Both the position numbers and the translations under genes were made by a program. The notes beneath the pieces are model-generated. The model worked only from the letters and a program-made list of their open reading frames with translations, was not told where the DNA came from and made no database searches. Source: Crambe crambe (Eukaryota > Porifera > Demospongiae > Poecilosclerida > Crambeidae). From it: a stretch of 64,000 nt of DNA. The stretch spans positions 6,758,001 through 6,822,000 of the forward strand of contig OZ004592.1 of the NCBI GenBank assembly GCA_963924555.1. Direction: 5' to 3'. Shown here one piece after another: positions 1 to 19,418 of this stretch (position 1 is the stretch's first letter; every line of letters starts with the position of its first letter).

Positions 1-7266
<7,266 letters not shown>

Positions 7267-7958
7267 AAGGAAAGAAAAAAAGAAAAAAAATCAAAGTTAT
7301 TTTTAGCTCCCTTTTTGAAACTCGTATCAAAAACTTTCATTCACATAATAATAATAGTGAACAATCATAATAGTGTTACATTTTGTGCTGGACTGTCATT
7401 CATAGTGAACTATCAGCTGCCATGATAATAATACTCAATGTTAAGATAAGCTTCATAAGTATGTTAACTCTTCAGCACAATGTGTGCATTAAGGATAGGC
7501 ATCATTTCATGTCACCAGGATGAAGTCAATGGAGCATTCAGTTCTTGGCTGGTACAATAATGTCAGCAAAACATGACTAGACCTAGACTCAGTGCTCACA
7601 AAGGAACAATAGTGCACACTAATATGGCCACAGTCAGCCCCAAGGCTCAAATTTCAAGACATTAAAGCTGTACCATGTATATGATACTCAATACCTACAT
7701 GTTCCTACATCCAATTACAATGTTCCTACAATGTTCCAGATACTATGACAAAAAAAGGGTCTTTCTTATGAAAGAGTTACAATAGAGATTATGGGGTCCT
7801 TTATGGTGAGTAATATGAGTAGATGCAAGCATTCAACATGATAGTCATTCAATCCCTGACACTTCAGAAGTAGTATCGCCCAATCTTTGAAGTCTCTCTG
7901 TTAGACAAGGGGGGAGGGGGGAGTATACAAGTACTTGTTTCCTTGATGACCTCTGAAC
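7267..7958. other. Convergent 3' flanks of the phosphatase gene and RAD50
   Basis: AT-rich non-coding DNA of 692 bases between two convergent stop codons. A purine stretch (GAAAGAAAAAAAG) follows the phosphatase stop. I see no gene, no strong repeat and no unambiguous poly(A) signal. Confidence 0.7.
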
Positions 7959-8771
7959 TCACCCAAAGTTCTTGGTGACTTTATAGAAGCAGTCTGTATA
8001 GCCAGTGTGTCCCAGCAACTCTACGAAGGCCTCGTCATGAGTGATGATGATCAACTGAAAGTTCTTCTGGTTCTTGCTTCTTTCCCTGAGTGTGTGTGTG
8101 TGTTAGAATCATAAGAAAAATAAAAGGAGAAAAACATAAAGTATAAGTTTGGTAAGACCTTTGTCCATTGCTTTATCACAGGTAGAGGTCACCTATTTAA
8201 TCAAATTAACTTAATTAACCTTTAGGACCATTACTATACTTGTGTTGAAATAGTGTGATTGTGAGATGATTCTACTGAGCTGTTTTGAGTTTTCTTTTGA
8301 GAACTTATTTTCTTTGAGAGCTTCTTATCCGGTCATCAGGGGAGAACCCAGTTCGATCATCACCAACCATAGGTTTCGGTCCCATTAGTCTCCCGACCTA
8401 TGGCCAGCTACGAAAAGGGCGGGACCACTCCCACAGGAGTCCGGACTGTGTCGTTATAGTGTCTTGAACTTGACTGTTGTTTTTTCTCTTTTGAGTGACA
8501 CATGCTTAGACTGTTGGCTTTTGGTGTGCAAACTACCACGCTGGTTGATTCTTAGGCCTGATTGGGTTTTCCCATCTAAATGTGAGTCTGAGTAGTTGTT
8601 ATTGTGTGTTATACTACCTAGACTTAAATTATGTACCTGATGGCTGAGGATTCTCATATCTCTTCTTTTTTTTGTCACCATGTGCTCTACTCCACATGTC
8701 ATTTAATTTCATGCATAATGTATGAGTTGTGGTATGTAGTGCGACTTAAGCTTTATTAAACATAACTTAGG

Positions 8772-8852
<81 letters not shown>

Positions 8853-11800
8853 TAGTGGAGTTGGTTCTCTTAAAGTCATGGGGAGAACCCTGCCGTATCT
8901 ACATCATAATTACTTGACGATATCAGTGAGAGCCATAGCCAATCCTTCCACGTTATCTCTGTCCAAGTTGGTGGTGGGTTCGTCCAAAGCCAGGAGCCCA
9001 CTGGTCAGACAGAATGTCTCAGCCAGAGCCAATCGGATGATGATGGATGCCAGGACCTTCTGTCCAGCACTGCATCGTCCCCGCATGTCCAGTTCTGTGC
9101 TCCCCTTCACCATCACAAGCTGATGAGAAAATAACATCATTTTAAAAAGGACATCTTCAGAATAGTGTATCCTTTTACCATGGCAACAGCAGCCATTTTG
9201 GTGCACAATCTTCATAGATCGTGGACCAAAATGGCCGCCGTTGGCATGGTAAAAGGATGCATGCAATCATCCTATGCAGTGGATCCTCCAAATTACGAAC
9301 ACACATGAGACCAATGGGACCACATGGGATCACATGAGACCCAGCCTTTTTATTTGTTCGTCCTCTTTCAGATTGTTCTTTTCAGAGGTTGCACTGCCAA
9401 ACTCCCTATATCTTCATACTCGATAATTGAAGACTCTTCTGGAAGTGATGCTGGCAGCGTCGGTGTGAGTGGTGTCATCTGACATGATCTTGACGGTATC
9501 TATGTCTCCACCTTTGTAAGTCTTGATCCACAACTCCTTGATGATCTGGTTGATCTCCTCCATCTTCCTGCTATGAAACTTCATGATGGCACGGTCCAGT
9601 GCTCTGTAGTACTTATGCAAGTCACCACTCGCCTTCTCTGTCGTCTGCACATCAAAAATAAAAGCCACGTCAGCAATGATCATTAATGCTGTTATTAAAG
9701 GGGGTTTCCTCACTTTGAGTTTGATGACCATGTCCATGTATCTATCTTCCAGGCCAGAGTACATCTCGCTCTGCAACTCTTTCTGCAAGTGACGGACTTG
9801 ATCCTCCACCCCTAACTTGTGCCCCTCGGCTCGTGCCTGCTCTTTCCTCAGTCTATCCACATCAGCTTGCAGTCGCTGGTACTCACTAAACCAATTAAAA
9901 TCCTCATCCTTCAGGGACACCCCATTGTACTAATTACAGGGTCACCCCACTGTATTAATAATTGTGGTACTGCCACTTACTCCTCATAGGCATCCAGGCC
10001 CATCTTTCTCAAAGTGTCCTTCAAGTCCTTCACCTTCTTCTCCTTGCGTTCGATCTCCTCCTGCTGAGTCAGCAGTTGGAGGTTATCAGTTAGGTCTCGC
10101 TCGCGGTTCTGTGAAGACAGAACAAGAGCAGTTAACGAGAGGTATTACTCCTACTAAGCCTTGATGTGGTCAAAGCAGGCATATTGGAAAGGACCTTGGC
10201 ATTGGCCAGTTGTTTGGTAAGGATGGTGATCTTCTCTTCCAACTCTTTCTTGTCAGCATTCTTGGTTGTCATTTGAGTGGTGAGTTGCTCCATCCTTTCC
10301 TCACACTCTTCAAGAGTCTTATCCTTTCCTTGCAGAATGTATCTATGCAACAAACACATTCACACAAAACACACAGACAAAGTCCCAAACAATCACCTGT
10401 TGATGGTTTCTGAAGTCTTTTTGAGTCCATCATAAGCCAGTCTGAGATCCTCAAGCTCTGCCCAACTCTTCTTTTCGGCCTCTCCCCTCTCGTGGATCAG
10501 CTCCGCCTTCTTGTCCCCCAATTGCTCCATTTTCTCCTTCACTGGCTCCGTACGAGTCGACTCACTCTGCAATAGACATGGATCTTATAATTGAATGTGT
10601 CACATGATCTGTCACATGATCATTAGTCACATGAACTTTGACCTTCTGTATTGTACCTTGACCTCTCTCTCCAGTGTCTTGACTTGGAGGTTGAGGTCAT
10701 TCTTTTTGCTGATAAGAGATTCTCTCTTCTGGAGCTGACTCTGAAGCTGGAGTTTTTCCTCCCTCAGTCGGTGGACCCTGTCCTCCAGCTGTCTCAGCGT
10801 TCGCTGGGTGTCGGACATTTCCTGTCTCTTGTTGTCCATCTTACGGTTCAACTCCTCCCTACACAGTGACGCCATTACAGAGAGAGTACAATCTCACATC
10901 CAAGGGTGTGGTTTTGACTGTCATGTGACTTACACGCCCCTCTGTGCTTCCTGACATTCTCTATTGACCAGATGCTGACTGCGCTGTGAGCCCATCTTCA
11001 AGCGACCCAGTTTGCTCTCCTCCACACCTATCTTCTCATCCAGCTCACTCAACTGCTCCTTCAGTTGCACCACTTTAGATACCTAAGTAAAGGTCAGAGT
11101 TCAAATCCTCAATCATAACTGAAATAACAATGATATGTCCTACACCTTTGGTTGCAATGTCCTAATCTTTTCCAATTCTTTCTGCAGTTTTGCTTGCTTT
11201 TCCTTCTCCTTAGTGATACTAGCTTGAATGTCAGTAATGGTTACCTTCTTCTCCTCCAGAGCTGCCTGGCGTTCAGGCAGTCCTTGGGAGCGAATCAGAG
11301 ACAGCTGAAAACAAAGAGAAAACATAACACTAATAAACCTGCCGTTCACTTCTTCCCTCCTTCTTCCTGACTGACCTCTTCTATTTTGGGTTTGAGTTCT
11401 TGAAGTCTCTTCTGTTTCTCTTGCAGCTGGTGCAGTTCAGTGTTAAGACGAGGTATCATACGAGGAATGGCATCATTTAATCTTGTGGTGATCTGTGGAA
11501 AAGAACAAGAAGCTAACTTCAAGAAAAGCAGCTTCTCAATTCCAGCTGCTCAATATTGATTCCAGCTGCTCACCAGTTTGATGGTGCTATCTAGACTTGA
11601 CTTTTCCTCAAACCCTCGCATACAGAGAGGACATTTGTGATTGGAGTGGATCTTCTCCAGAGATTTGCGGAAGAATGATTGGGAGCCCTTGACAGTGGCT
11701 ATGTTCCTATAGAATATCAAAGCAGTGTGGTGACCTCCAAAGGTTGAGAAGCACACTCTTTCTCTTATTTACTCACTCTGAGGCTGAATCCACTTGAGCT

Positions 11801-13722
11801 TGCAAGGACTCCACTAGTTCCTGGTAAGAAGAAGGGTTGTCTTCTCCACACACTTCACTCACTTCTTGCTGCAGAGCTGTCATCATCATCATCATCACAC
11901 CTCATAACACCACACAGCTCAGCTCACCTTCAACTCTGTTTCTCTTCTCTTCCAACTGCTTCCTAAACAGTTTGCTTTTTAATTTGACCTGTCCACAAAG
12001 ATAACTAACACCCTCCCTCACTTACTCTAGTTCCTCCCGCTGGGCTTGCAAGCGAGACATCTTGGCTTCAGCCTGACGATATCCGTTACTGGCAGTCTCT
12101 CTTTCTTTCTCCCTGCTCTTTTCCAAGTCTCTCAGGTGTTTGGAAAGGTTCTCTTCAGAAGACGGCATGACTCCTAACACTGAGAGAAGGTCTGGTTGAA
12201 GCAACTCTTGTCTACAGAATGGAAGATCACACTGGAACTTTCCAATACCGAAAAGTCCTATTCCCAAATAAAGCACACTATACTAAGCCATATGAGAACT
12301 TATTCCAGCTGGTAATTCTCTACTACTGAAAAAGCCTATTTCCAAATGGAGCACACTATGCTAAGTCTTAATGAGAACTCACTCTAGCTGGTAATTCTCG
12401 TCTCTGCTTCTCTTTTGCTTCCTGAGCTCTTCCAGAGCCCCCCTGGCTCCAGACTGCACACTCAACTGACTCATTTCCTTCTGTAGCTGTTGAACCTTTG
12501 TGTTCAGTTTCTGCTTCTCCTCTGAATACTTTCCCAGCTCCTCCTCCATGGATATCAGGTCGACCTGATCACGATACTCCGTCAACTCCTTGTCCTAGTG
12601 GCATCAGAGTATTCAGTTGTCCTGAGAGAAATTTTCTCCAAACACTCACAGCTCCAGCAAGTTCCTGCTCCACTCCCTCCAGAGCGGCCCCTCCACTGCC
12701 AATGGACGTCAGCTCCTTAGTGATTTCAGCTACTTTCCTTCGATTCTCCTTCATTGTCGCATTCTTCATCTGAATCGACTCCTCTATCCTAGCCAGGTTG
12801 GTACGAAGGTCATCCAGCTGCTTCTGCATCTCTTGCTCCTTTTCTCTAAACTTTTGCTGTACATGTGAGAGTCAATAGAGGCCGTAAAAGTCATCTTTAA
12901 AGTTCACATAAGTAAGCCACTCCAATTCTAAGAACAGATTCTTTGAAGAACACTCTCTTATGCTAATTCTCTTACAAGCAGTATCAGGTCTTCCCTTCTG
13001 CCAACCTATCCACATACCTTCTCATCTTTTGCTTTCTCTTCTGCTTGCTTGCGATGTTGCATGAACTTGGTGAGGAATTTAGTCACTCTGGCCTGATCAA
13101 ATGGTCCTTTTTGAAAACCAGGTAGAGCTAACTTGGTAGCCATGGCAGTCAGGTTCTTATTACGAGAGGCTATTCTCTCTTTGTGGTACTGTAGAAGGAA
13201 AAGAGGGAAAGAGAAAAAAATAATAATTTTTTTTTGAGATCACTAATACTCAAATGTGAATCTAAGCATCCAGCTAGCCTTGTCTAAAACTTTCTATTTC
13301 CTGCCTCCGCATAATTTTAGAACCTGGGTACGAGGCTAAATATTCAGCATGATGCCTAGATTAACTTTTGACCATTTGCAAGGACTGGATGCTAGTAGGC
13401 AAATTGACTATACCTCTTCTTCTGTTTTGAGGCGGCCATGTTCTTTGTGGCACTCATCTAGACCTTTCTTCATCTCTTCCACTGACCTCACTAGCTGTCT
13501 AAGTTTCCTCTCCACCTATAAAAGCACACTTGGGGGGATAAACCCTGCTTCCAGACCTCATTTGTGTACCTGCTCCTGTTCAGCTGTATTCCTTTCGACC
13601 ACAGAGTGGTGCTGTTCACACTCGAGTTGCAGCTGGACCTTGGTGCCAGTGAACACTTCTTCTATTTGAGCCTGTAACTGACGTTGGCTTCGAAGTAGCT
13701 CCTGTCTGCTAGTCTCATACAT

Positions 13723-13778
<56 letters not shown>

Positions 13779-15410
13779 CTGCTTTTAGTTAGTAGTTTGT
13801 AAGGACATACTGATCTCTTTTTCAATCTTTGATAATTCATCATATTTTCCAGTCAGTTCTTGATATCGATTCTGCAACAAGAGAAAGTCATTCTCACTTA
13901 CTCCCTCTTCTCCTTCTCCCCCCTCCCTCCCTCTCCTCCCCCTCCCCTCCCCCTCTCACCTCCATAGGAACAAGCTCGTTCTTAATACGTGTTATGTCTG
14001 CTTTGGAATTCTCCACTTTCTTCTGTGTATCTTGCAAGTCTCCCCTGACCTGCCATGTCAACGACTCCATCATATGACGACGAAAGGGAACACACTACAA
14101 CTATGCAAGACTCACCTCATCCAACTTCTCCTTCTGCTTCTTGAGATGCTGGAGCTCCACCTTGTATATCCGAATCTCGCCCGTCTACATAAATAGAATA
14201 AATGCAACTCTCATCCGACATGTGGGGAGTCGCCTCAAGGTGTCACATGATCATCCCACCCACCCACGCACACCCACCAATCCCTGCTGGATCTTCTTGA
14301 AGTTTTCTAGTGCTTTGGTGTAGCGAGTAGAAGCAAATATATCATCAAATTTGGCCTTAAGAGCCTTTCCTTCACTCAATGGCCTGTCAGTATTGAATGA
14401 TAATTCAACATTCATTGTAGAAATAGACGCACCATGCTGACTCTTCCTGGTGGCAGAAGATGACATGGTTGAGAATAGCCTTTGACACACCTAGACGATC
14501 CACCATCTCCAGGGAGGAACGAAGAATAGAGAAAGGGAGGGAGGGAGTAGAATAAGATTAGTACAAACACACAGAGCTAGTACTGTCGTACCTCTCTATC
14601 AATTTCAGCGCATCTGGTGGTTATCTTTGCCCTCTGTGCACAAGGAGTAAATACTGACGTTCAAGGGAGGCAGATGAGGGTGGGGGACTTACTTCTCCTC
14701 CAGGTAGAATCTTCTCCAGGGAAGAGTCCAATGTCTTCTGCTCAATCTTGCGTGGCTGTGAAAGATTAATAGCACCATAATGCCAGAACTCTCTCCCCAA
14801 ATTTGCAAAATGCCCCAGGCCCTGTTAGCGATCATTGCATACCTTTTGAGTGGACTGTAGCAACCTGTGGCAGACAATCGTAGTGCCTGTAATGTCTTGA
14901 AACTTCAGCTTCACACAACCTTTCACTGCACGCTCATTGACAAGCTACACACAGATCAGGTGATGTCACATGATGCCCAGCAGCCGACCCAAGCACCCAC
15001 CTTGGGGTCGTGTACAAATGCCCCGCCTTTGCTGTTTGGGGGGAGGTCACCAGTTGTTGCATACTTCAGACATTCTATGACAGTCTGTGAGAACACAACA
15101 TAAGGTGAGAGGGGAGGGGCTACAGATGTGTCACTGACTCACCGTCTTTCCAGCTCCATTCTGCCCCGTAATGAGAGTCAGGGGCTTGCCAAATTCAATC
15201 ACAGCTTTCTGATCATCACCAGATCCAAAGCCACGAATCCCTAATAATAACATCCAGCTCCATACAGCTGCTATGGCCAGGAGGTATTTTACCTTGGATC
15301 AGTAGTTTTGTGATGGAAGACATGCCCCGTTCCCTCACTGGCTTAGAACGCACCTCTTCCTCGTCATTTCTTCCTGCTCCATGACTGGAAGCAGCTTCAG
15401 AAGTAGCCAT
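7959..15410 (-). CDS. RAD50: RAD50, SMC-like ATPase of the MRE11 double-strand-break complex
   Basis: Encodes the ATPase and tether of the MRE11-RAD50-NBS1 complex, which senses and processes DNA double-strand breaks. The N-terminal half has the Walker A motif GQNGAGKT (15144-15167). Long heptad-rich coiled-coil arms follow, interrupted by a zinc hook CPLC (11622-11633). The C-terminal ATPase half carries the signature CSAGQK, Walker [13 protein letters not shown] and the switch histidine in [10 protein letters not shown]. First exon 15293-15410, second 15143-15240, last 7959-8085 ending VTKNFG-stop. The first ATG (15410) adds 29 residues before the usual [10 protein letters not shown] start; an in-frame ATG at 15323 gives the normal start, so either may be used. 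The last intron (8086-8913) is long at 828 bases. Family identity is very secure; some middle exon edges were not resolved. Confidence 0.97.
8339..8450. other. GC-richer segment with short inverted repeat in the last RAD50 intron
   Basis: Within the 828-base intron, CCATAGGTTTCGG (8367-8379) and CCGACCTATGG (8393-8403) can pair with a two-base bulge. The GTTCGATCAT word at 8351 resembles a tRNA B box, so a decayed SINE is possible. Weak evidence. Confidence 0.25.
8772..8849. repeat. (GT)n(GA)n microsatellite in the last RAD50 intron
   Basis: About 8 GT followed by about 31 GA dinucleotides on the + strand, so CT on the RAD50 sense strand. Unlike others in the window, it is not next to a splice acceptor. 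Confidence 0.9.
9166..9261. other. Near-perfect 41-base inverted repeat (hairpin) in a RAD50 intron
   Basis: The arms 9166-9206 and 9221-9261 match at 36 of 41 positions and enclose a 14-base loop. The arm core reads CCTTTTACCATG. The structure could be a pre-miRNA-like hairpin or a small foldback (MITE-like) element. No coding frame is evident. Confidence 0.65.
12251..12406. repeat. 78-base tandem duplication spanning a RAD50 exon/intron junction
   Basis: Two diverged copies (12251-12328 and 12329-12406). The right-hand copy contains the genuine exon end and donor (sense GAGAATTACCAGCTAGA|GTGAGT). The left-hand copy, inside the intron, has GAGAATTACCAGCTGGA followed by ATAAGT, a dead donor. 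Confidence 0.75.
13726..13774. repeat. (GA)n microsatellite abutting a RAD50 acceptor
   Basis: On the RAD50 sense strand this is (CT)n running directly into CTCAG, the acceptor of the exon whose high end is about 13724. Confidence 0.85.
13906..13957. repeat. C/T-rich tract at the 5' end of a RAD50 intron
   Basis: Sense strand is G/A-rich (GGGAGGGG words) and begins right after the donor GTGAGAGG. It is the opposite polarity to the other tracts in this window. Confidence 0.7.
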
Positions 15411-15433
15411 TTCTCCTAGCTAGCTAGCTTGGA

Positions 15434-15439
15434 CACGTG
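15434..15439. promoter_or_regulatory. CACGTG E-box upstream of RAD50
   Basis: A perfect palindromic E-box 24 bases upstream of the first RAD50 ATG (complement of 15408-15410). bHLH factors such as Myc/Max and USF bind this word in animals; use here is inferred. Confidence 0.4.
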
Positions 15440-15489
15440 TTTATATATGCGACGACCCTTTCCATACTATTCTATTTAATTACCACCAC

Positions 15490-15829
15490 CCCTCATCCAC
15501 AGTTCGTCATGTTAACTCCTCGCCAATATTTCTTCCTAGAGTGAGAACAAATTACCATCGTGGCTCCTACTTTATAAGTACCATCCCCCTCTGGAACAAT
15601 GTCCCAGACGAAATCACGAGCCTAACATCTCACCTGGCTTTTAAGAAACACTTGAAACTACAACTTTTAAAATGCTGACTACAATAGTAGCTATTACTTT
15701 GTTTGCTCTGTTCTGTTTGATTCATTTATGTCTTTATTTAGGCAGCCTTAGTATTAGCCAGTGGCTAGTTGGCTCGCCTTGTGCCCATTTGGACACTAAA
15801 GTTATAAAGAAAAAAAAAAGAAAAAAAAA
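15490..15829 (+). mobile_element. 5'-truncated non-LTR retrotransposon (LINE) 3' end
   Basis: A frame ending at the TGA at 15676-15678 reads LPRVRTNYHRGSYF and then STIPLWNNVPDEI, followed by a lysine/leucine-rich end. This is the typical C-terminal tail that follows the reverse transcriptase domain of many LINEs (pattern: basic, aromatic, xxxxWNxLPxxI). A non-coding 3' part of about 120 bases ends in an A-rich tail (15808-15829). The catalytic domain is absent, so this is a dead fragment. It sits between RAD50 and the TBC1D gene. Confidence 0.7.
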
Positions 15830-15883
15830 TGCACACCTTTCCCTCCCAGCTGGCATGCGTATGTGGACACAGCAAGAGGTGGC

Positions 15884-15889
15884 TTTATT
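15884..15889 (-). terminator. Poly(A) signal of the TBC1D12/14 gene
   Basis: AATAAA on the minus strand, 43 bases after the stop codon at 15932. Confidence 0.6.
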
Positions 15890-15931
15890 TACCCCAATTA
15901 AATTGTGGTGATAACATTATGTTGAATAATA

Positions 15932-18900
15932 TTAAATATTGCTAGTTGAGTTTAATCCTAAAAGTCTACTCTGCTCCTGTGCTAAAATCAACTTGAAACG
16001 TTTTGTAGTGAAGTGAATGGAGTCGATTTGGAGAAATAGAGAGTCAGACCCAATAGAGTTGGGGAGTTTTCCCAGAAACTGTCCCATGTCCTCAATGGCT
16101 CTAAACTCCAGGAGACTCGACTGAAATAACTTCAAAATGCCTATAATACCAGAGAGGGTAACAATAACAATAATCTACGCGTGAATTCTTTATACTCATT
16201 AGTCACCTAAAGCAGTTCTGAAGAGAAAGCTGTCTCCATCTCGGCAAAATAAGTCCCAAACTCGGCATGCAACGTCCAGTGGGAGTGCTCGTGTATAGAT
16301 GGTGAATATCCTATAAATAACCATTAAGACTCAATTATGACTGGTAGACTGCATTATGCAACAGCTTACCATTCAATGAGGTAATATTCAGGAGAGAACT
16401 TGAGGGTTGAAAAATGTGAACTGAGTTTTGGTAAAGTATCTTGTAAAAGGATGTTAAATGTGCTGAAGTAGGGTTGCATCAGGGTGTGGTCAACCTAGGG
16501 GAAAGGTCAGAGTTGAAAGGTCGATGGCAAAGGTCAGGAATCAAAAGGCTTACTTTGAAGAATGCTAAGTAGGAGGAACGGTTGAGGAGGTTAGCAAGAC
16601 AGATGAAGGCGTCTGGAGCCTCCATGTTGAGCAAGAGAACAGCAGCCAGGAAAGACATTCCTTGTACATAGCCAATGTCAGGACGATAACAGGCATATGC
16701 CCCAAGGACATTATGTAGAGGTTTATTGTATGGTCCTCCCTACATGGCAGAGGAAATGTAAGAATTGCTGAAAAATGAAGCCATCAGTTTCTGAGTGTAT
16801 ACCTCTTGGAAGAAGCCAAGAGTGGGAAATGTCCTCAGGACATCTAGGTGTATGACCTCCACACTCTGCTCTCGGCTCACACTGTTTCGAGATGCACCTG
16901 AATCTGCCATACATGCACTTGCCTATGTCTATCACCAATCATGTGATAATCATGTGACTCACCACTTCTGTCTCTAGGAGATGCTAATCTCTCCTTACAT
17001 CGCCGCAGATTGATCACAAAGAGATCTATGGTGGTCAGACCAGGAGTTACAACCTGATCACATGATTAGTAAGAGAAGTCTTCTAACCTGACGAGATGTT
17101 CAGATCATTTCCAATGGCTTTTTTCCATACAGTCCCTCGCACACCTGGAGGCAAACCTTGCCACCAAAGCTCTTGAACCTTTCGAGAATTGCGCCTGAAA
17201 ATTCACAGCATACAGTATTATGGTGAACTGCTACATGCACTTCTAGAACAGTCACTCAAGCTGACATGGTTAGCAAAACGGTGACTCACACTTTGTCCCA
17301 TTTGGGAATGATTTTTTCCCATTCCTTGAGAGAATCAGCCACAACTTTGTCTCTCTCTCGTCTCATTTTCTCTCTCTTTACTTCCTCCTTTGCATTCTGG
17401 AGCTCCTTCTTGCGAGCAGCTGCCATCATTTGGCGATGGAGCTGCTGATGTCTCTGTTCCTCTGCAGGGGATTTGGCAGGAAGATTCCTGCAAGAGGAAA
17501 GAGACTTGTTATAAGGGTTGGGGAGGAAGTGCTTCACTGTCTTACTTTGGTCTGTCGTGGAGAATGAGTCCCATAGTGGAGGTGGCGGCAAGAGTCTGGG
17601 ATGTGCGATCTCTACTCCTGCTGAATGACCATCTCCTATCAAAATAACAAGGAGCGATGTAATGAAAACAGTTAGTCTAGCAGTGGTGAATCATAGTGAA
17701 AGGTATGCCTGCTGAGTACCACCTGTCAGCATAATAAAGTGTGCAGTGCGACGTTAAGCCATCAAATTCTATTTAGGACATATCCTGTGACCAGGGAAGG
17801 AAGCAATGTTATACTCACTGTTTGATTTTGGATCCAAATGAAAATATTTTAGCTGTGGCTGAAGTGGTACTCCCGGTGGACTGTAGAGAGTGACTAGATT
17901 GGCTTGAAGATATTTTGACTTCTTCCTCCTTCTCCTCCACTTCCTCCTCCATTTCCTCCTCTGCTTCCTGGTTCTCTGTCACCTCATTTGCAGTTCCAAG
18001 GTGAGTCACCTTCTCCATCAGCTTCTTCTGGATCTCCTTTGGTGAGGGAAGCTGGTCTCCCAAAGGGGGCTGGGTCGAGGGGCGCGGTTCCAGGTATCCC
18101 ATTGAGGAGGAACAACGACTGCCCTGACTTGGGGGGCTCTGTTGTGATGCTGAGTAGGAAAGCATTTGTTTAGATTCAGGGGAGAATCAAAAACAGTGAC
18201 GTATGTGTGTTTTTATACAAGCGTATTTTTCCAGCCATTTTCGTATGGTTTGATCACAAGGACAAGTATTTTAAGGAGTAAGCTTTGTGGAGTATGTAGA
18301 CATCAACTAAGCATTCATTGTCCACATGTCAGACATGCATGAGGTATGTAATTCTACTCCATCATGTTCATGTGATCCATGATAATTAGATATACATAAC
18401 AGACAGAGCAAATTAGGGATCGAAGTTACTGACACCCCAAATTCCATCACATCATAGCCATTACCACCTTCAAGCACTAACCTTGTTCTGAATCAATCAC
18501 TCCCACTTCTTTTGGACTTCCTTGGTCTGATGGAGATTCATCATCATCGTCGTCGTTGTCATGGTGCTCTTCCTTTTGTACTCCCTCATCAGAATACTTC
18601 CCTCCTAAACTCTCGCCATTCCAGTCTTCCTCTAACCTATGGTCACACTTCCCTTCTTTTTCTTCTTCTTTTCCTCCTCCTCCTCCCAAACTCTCATCCT
18701 CCTCACACTTCTCATCTCCTCTGAGGCTGGCATCACCAGGACAGCTACTGACATCATCTTGACTCAGCATGTTGAGGTGCTCCCCACTGGTGAGCACTTC
18801 CAGGCTGAGAGTGGACAGACCAGTCTCTACACTCCTGACATCAAGAAGACCAATTGGTGCTGCATTTTCCCCCGAAGCACAATCTTGTTCATCTGAGGAG

Positions 18901-19091
18901 AGGGACCCTCCAGCCACACGACAGTGGGTTACTGTGACCATATCATTATCACAAGGTTTAGAGCAGGCAGGAGCATGGATGCCACTGTCTGAGGAGTGAC
19001 AGAGGCTGTTGCCATTGGAAACATCAAGCAGAGTGGCTTTGGGATGAGAGTCTTGGTCATCCTCACGTGTACTGACGGTTATACTAGTCAT
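15932..19091 (-). CDS. TBC1D14: TBC domain RabGAP of the TBC1D12/TBC1D14 family
   Basis: TBC proteins accelerate GTP hydrolysis by Rab GTPases; TBC1D14 in mammals acts on recycling endosomes and autophagy. The N-terminal third is low-complexity, acidic and serine-rich (D/E runs near 18550-18720), as in the family. A conserved segment [10 protein letters not shown] plus a charged helix precedes the TBC core, which begins [20 protein letters not shown] (17113-17172). Both catalytic fingers are present: IHLDVLR (arginine, 16839-16859) and YVQGM (glutamine, near 16670), so the GAP should be active. It ends ...[18 protein letters not shown]. The first in-frame ATG is at 19091; the frame is open 5' of it to a TAG near 19160, next to a possible acceptor, so an extra upstream exon cannot be excluded. 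TBC1D12 and TBC1D14 are vertebrate duplicates; this is probably their single ancestor. Confidence 0.9.
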
Positions 19092-19418
19092 AGGGCGGCT
19101 AAAAGCGTCTGGAAGTCCACCATGGATGGGATACACAGATTGAAGATCACTGCCCCTTTTCTAGTTACGATTTCGTAAAAGTTCACTGCTATTGAATGGG
19201 CCGGAATCTAGTATCATACGAGTACTACTTATTGAATATCATTTCACCGCTTGCTTAGTCCTAAAACAGAGTTAGTCAGGGGTGGCTAGCAGTAGACTGG
19301 ATTACCAATCAACTTTTTTCAAAATTTTTATCTGATTGAAAAAAGCGTGAGTCGTATAAATAGATAATGCGTGGGTGATCAATCAAAAAGGGGTGTAGCT
19401 GATCTGAGTGTATAAAAT
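19092..19418. other. Short gap: TBC1D12/14 5' flank and UNG 3' flank
   Basis: AT-rich, 327 bases. No ORF or repeat worth naming. The TBC1D12/14 promoter or a 5' untranslated exon must lie here. Confidence 0.5.

Noticed and set aside
18512-18896. Overlapping + strand ORFs of about 70-85 residues
   Set aside because: Antisense of the acidic, serine-rich N-terminal exon of the TBC1D12/14 gene.
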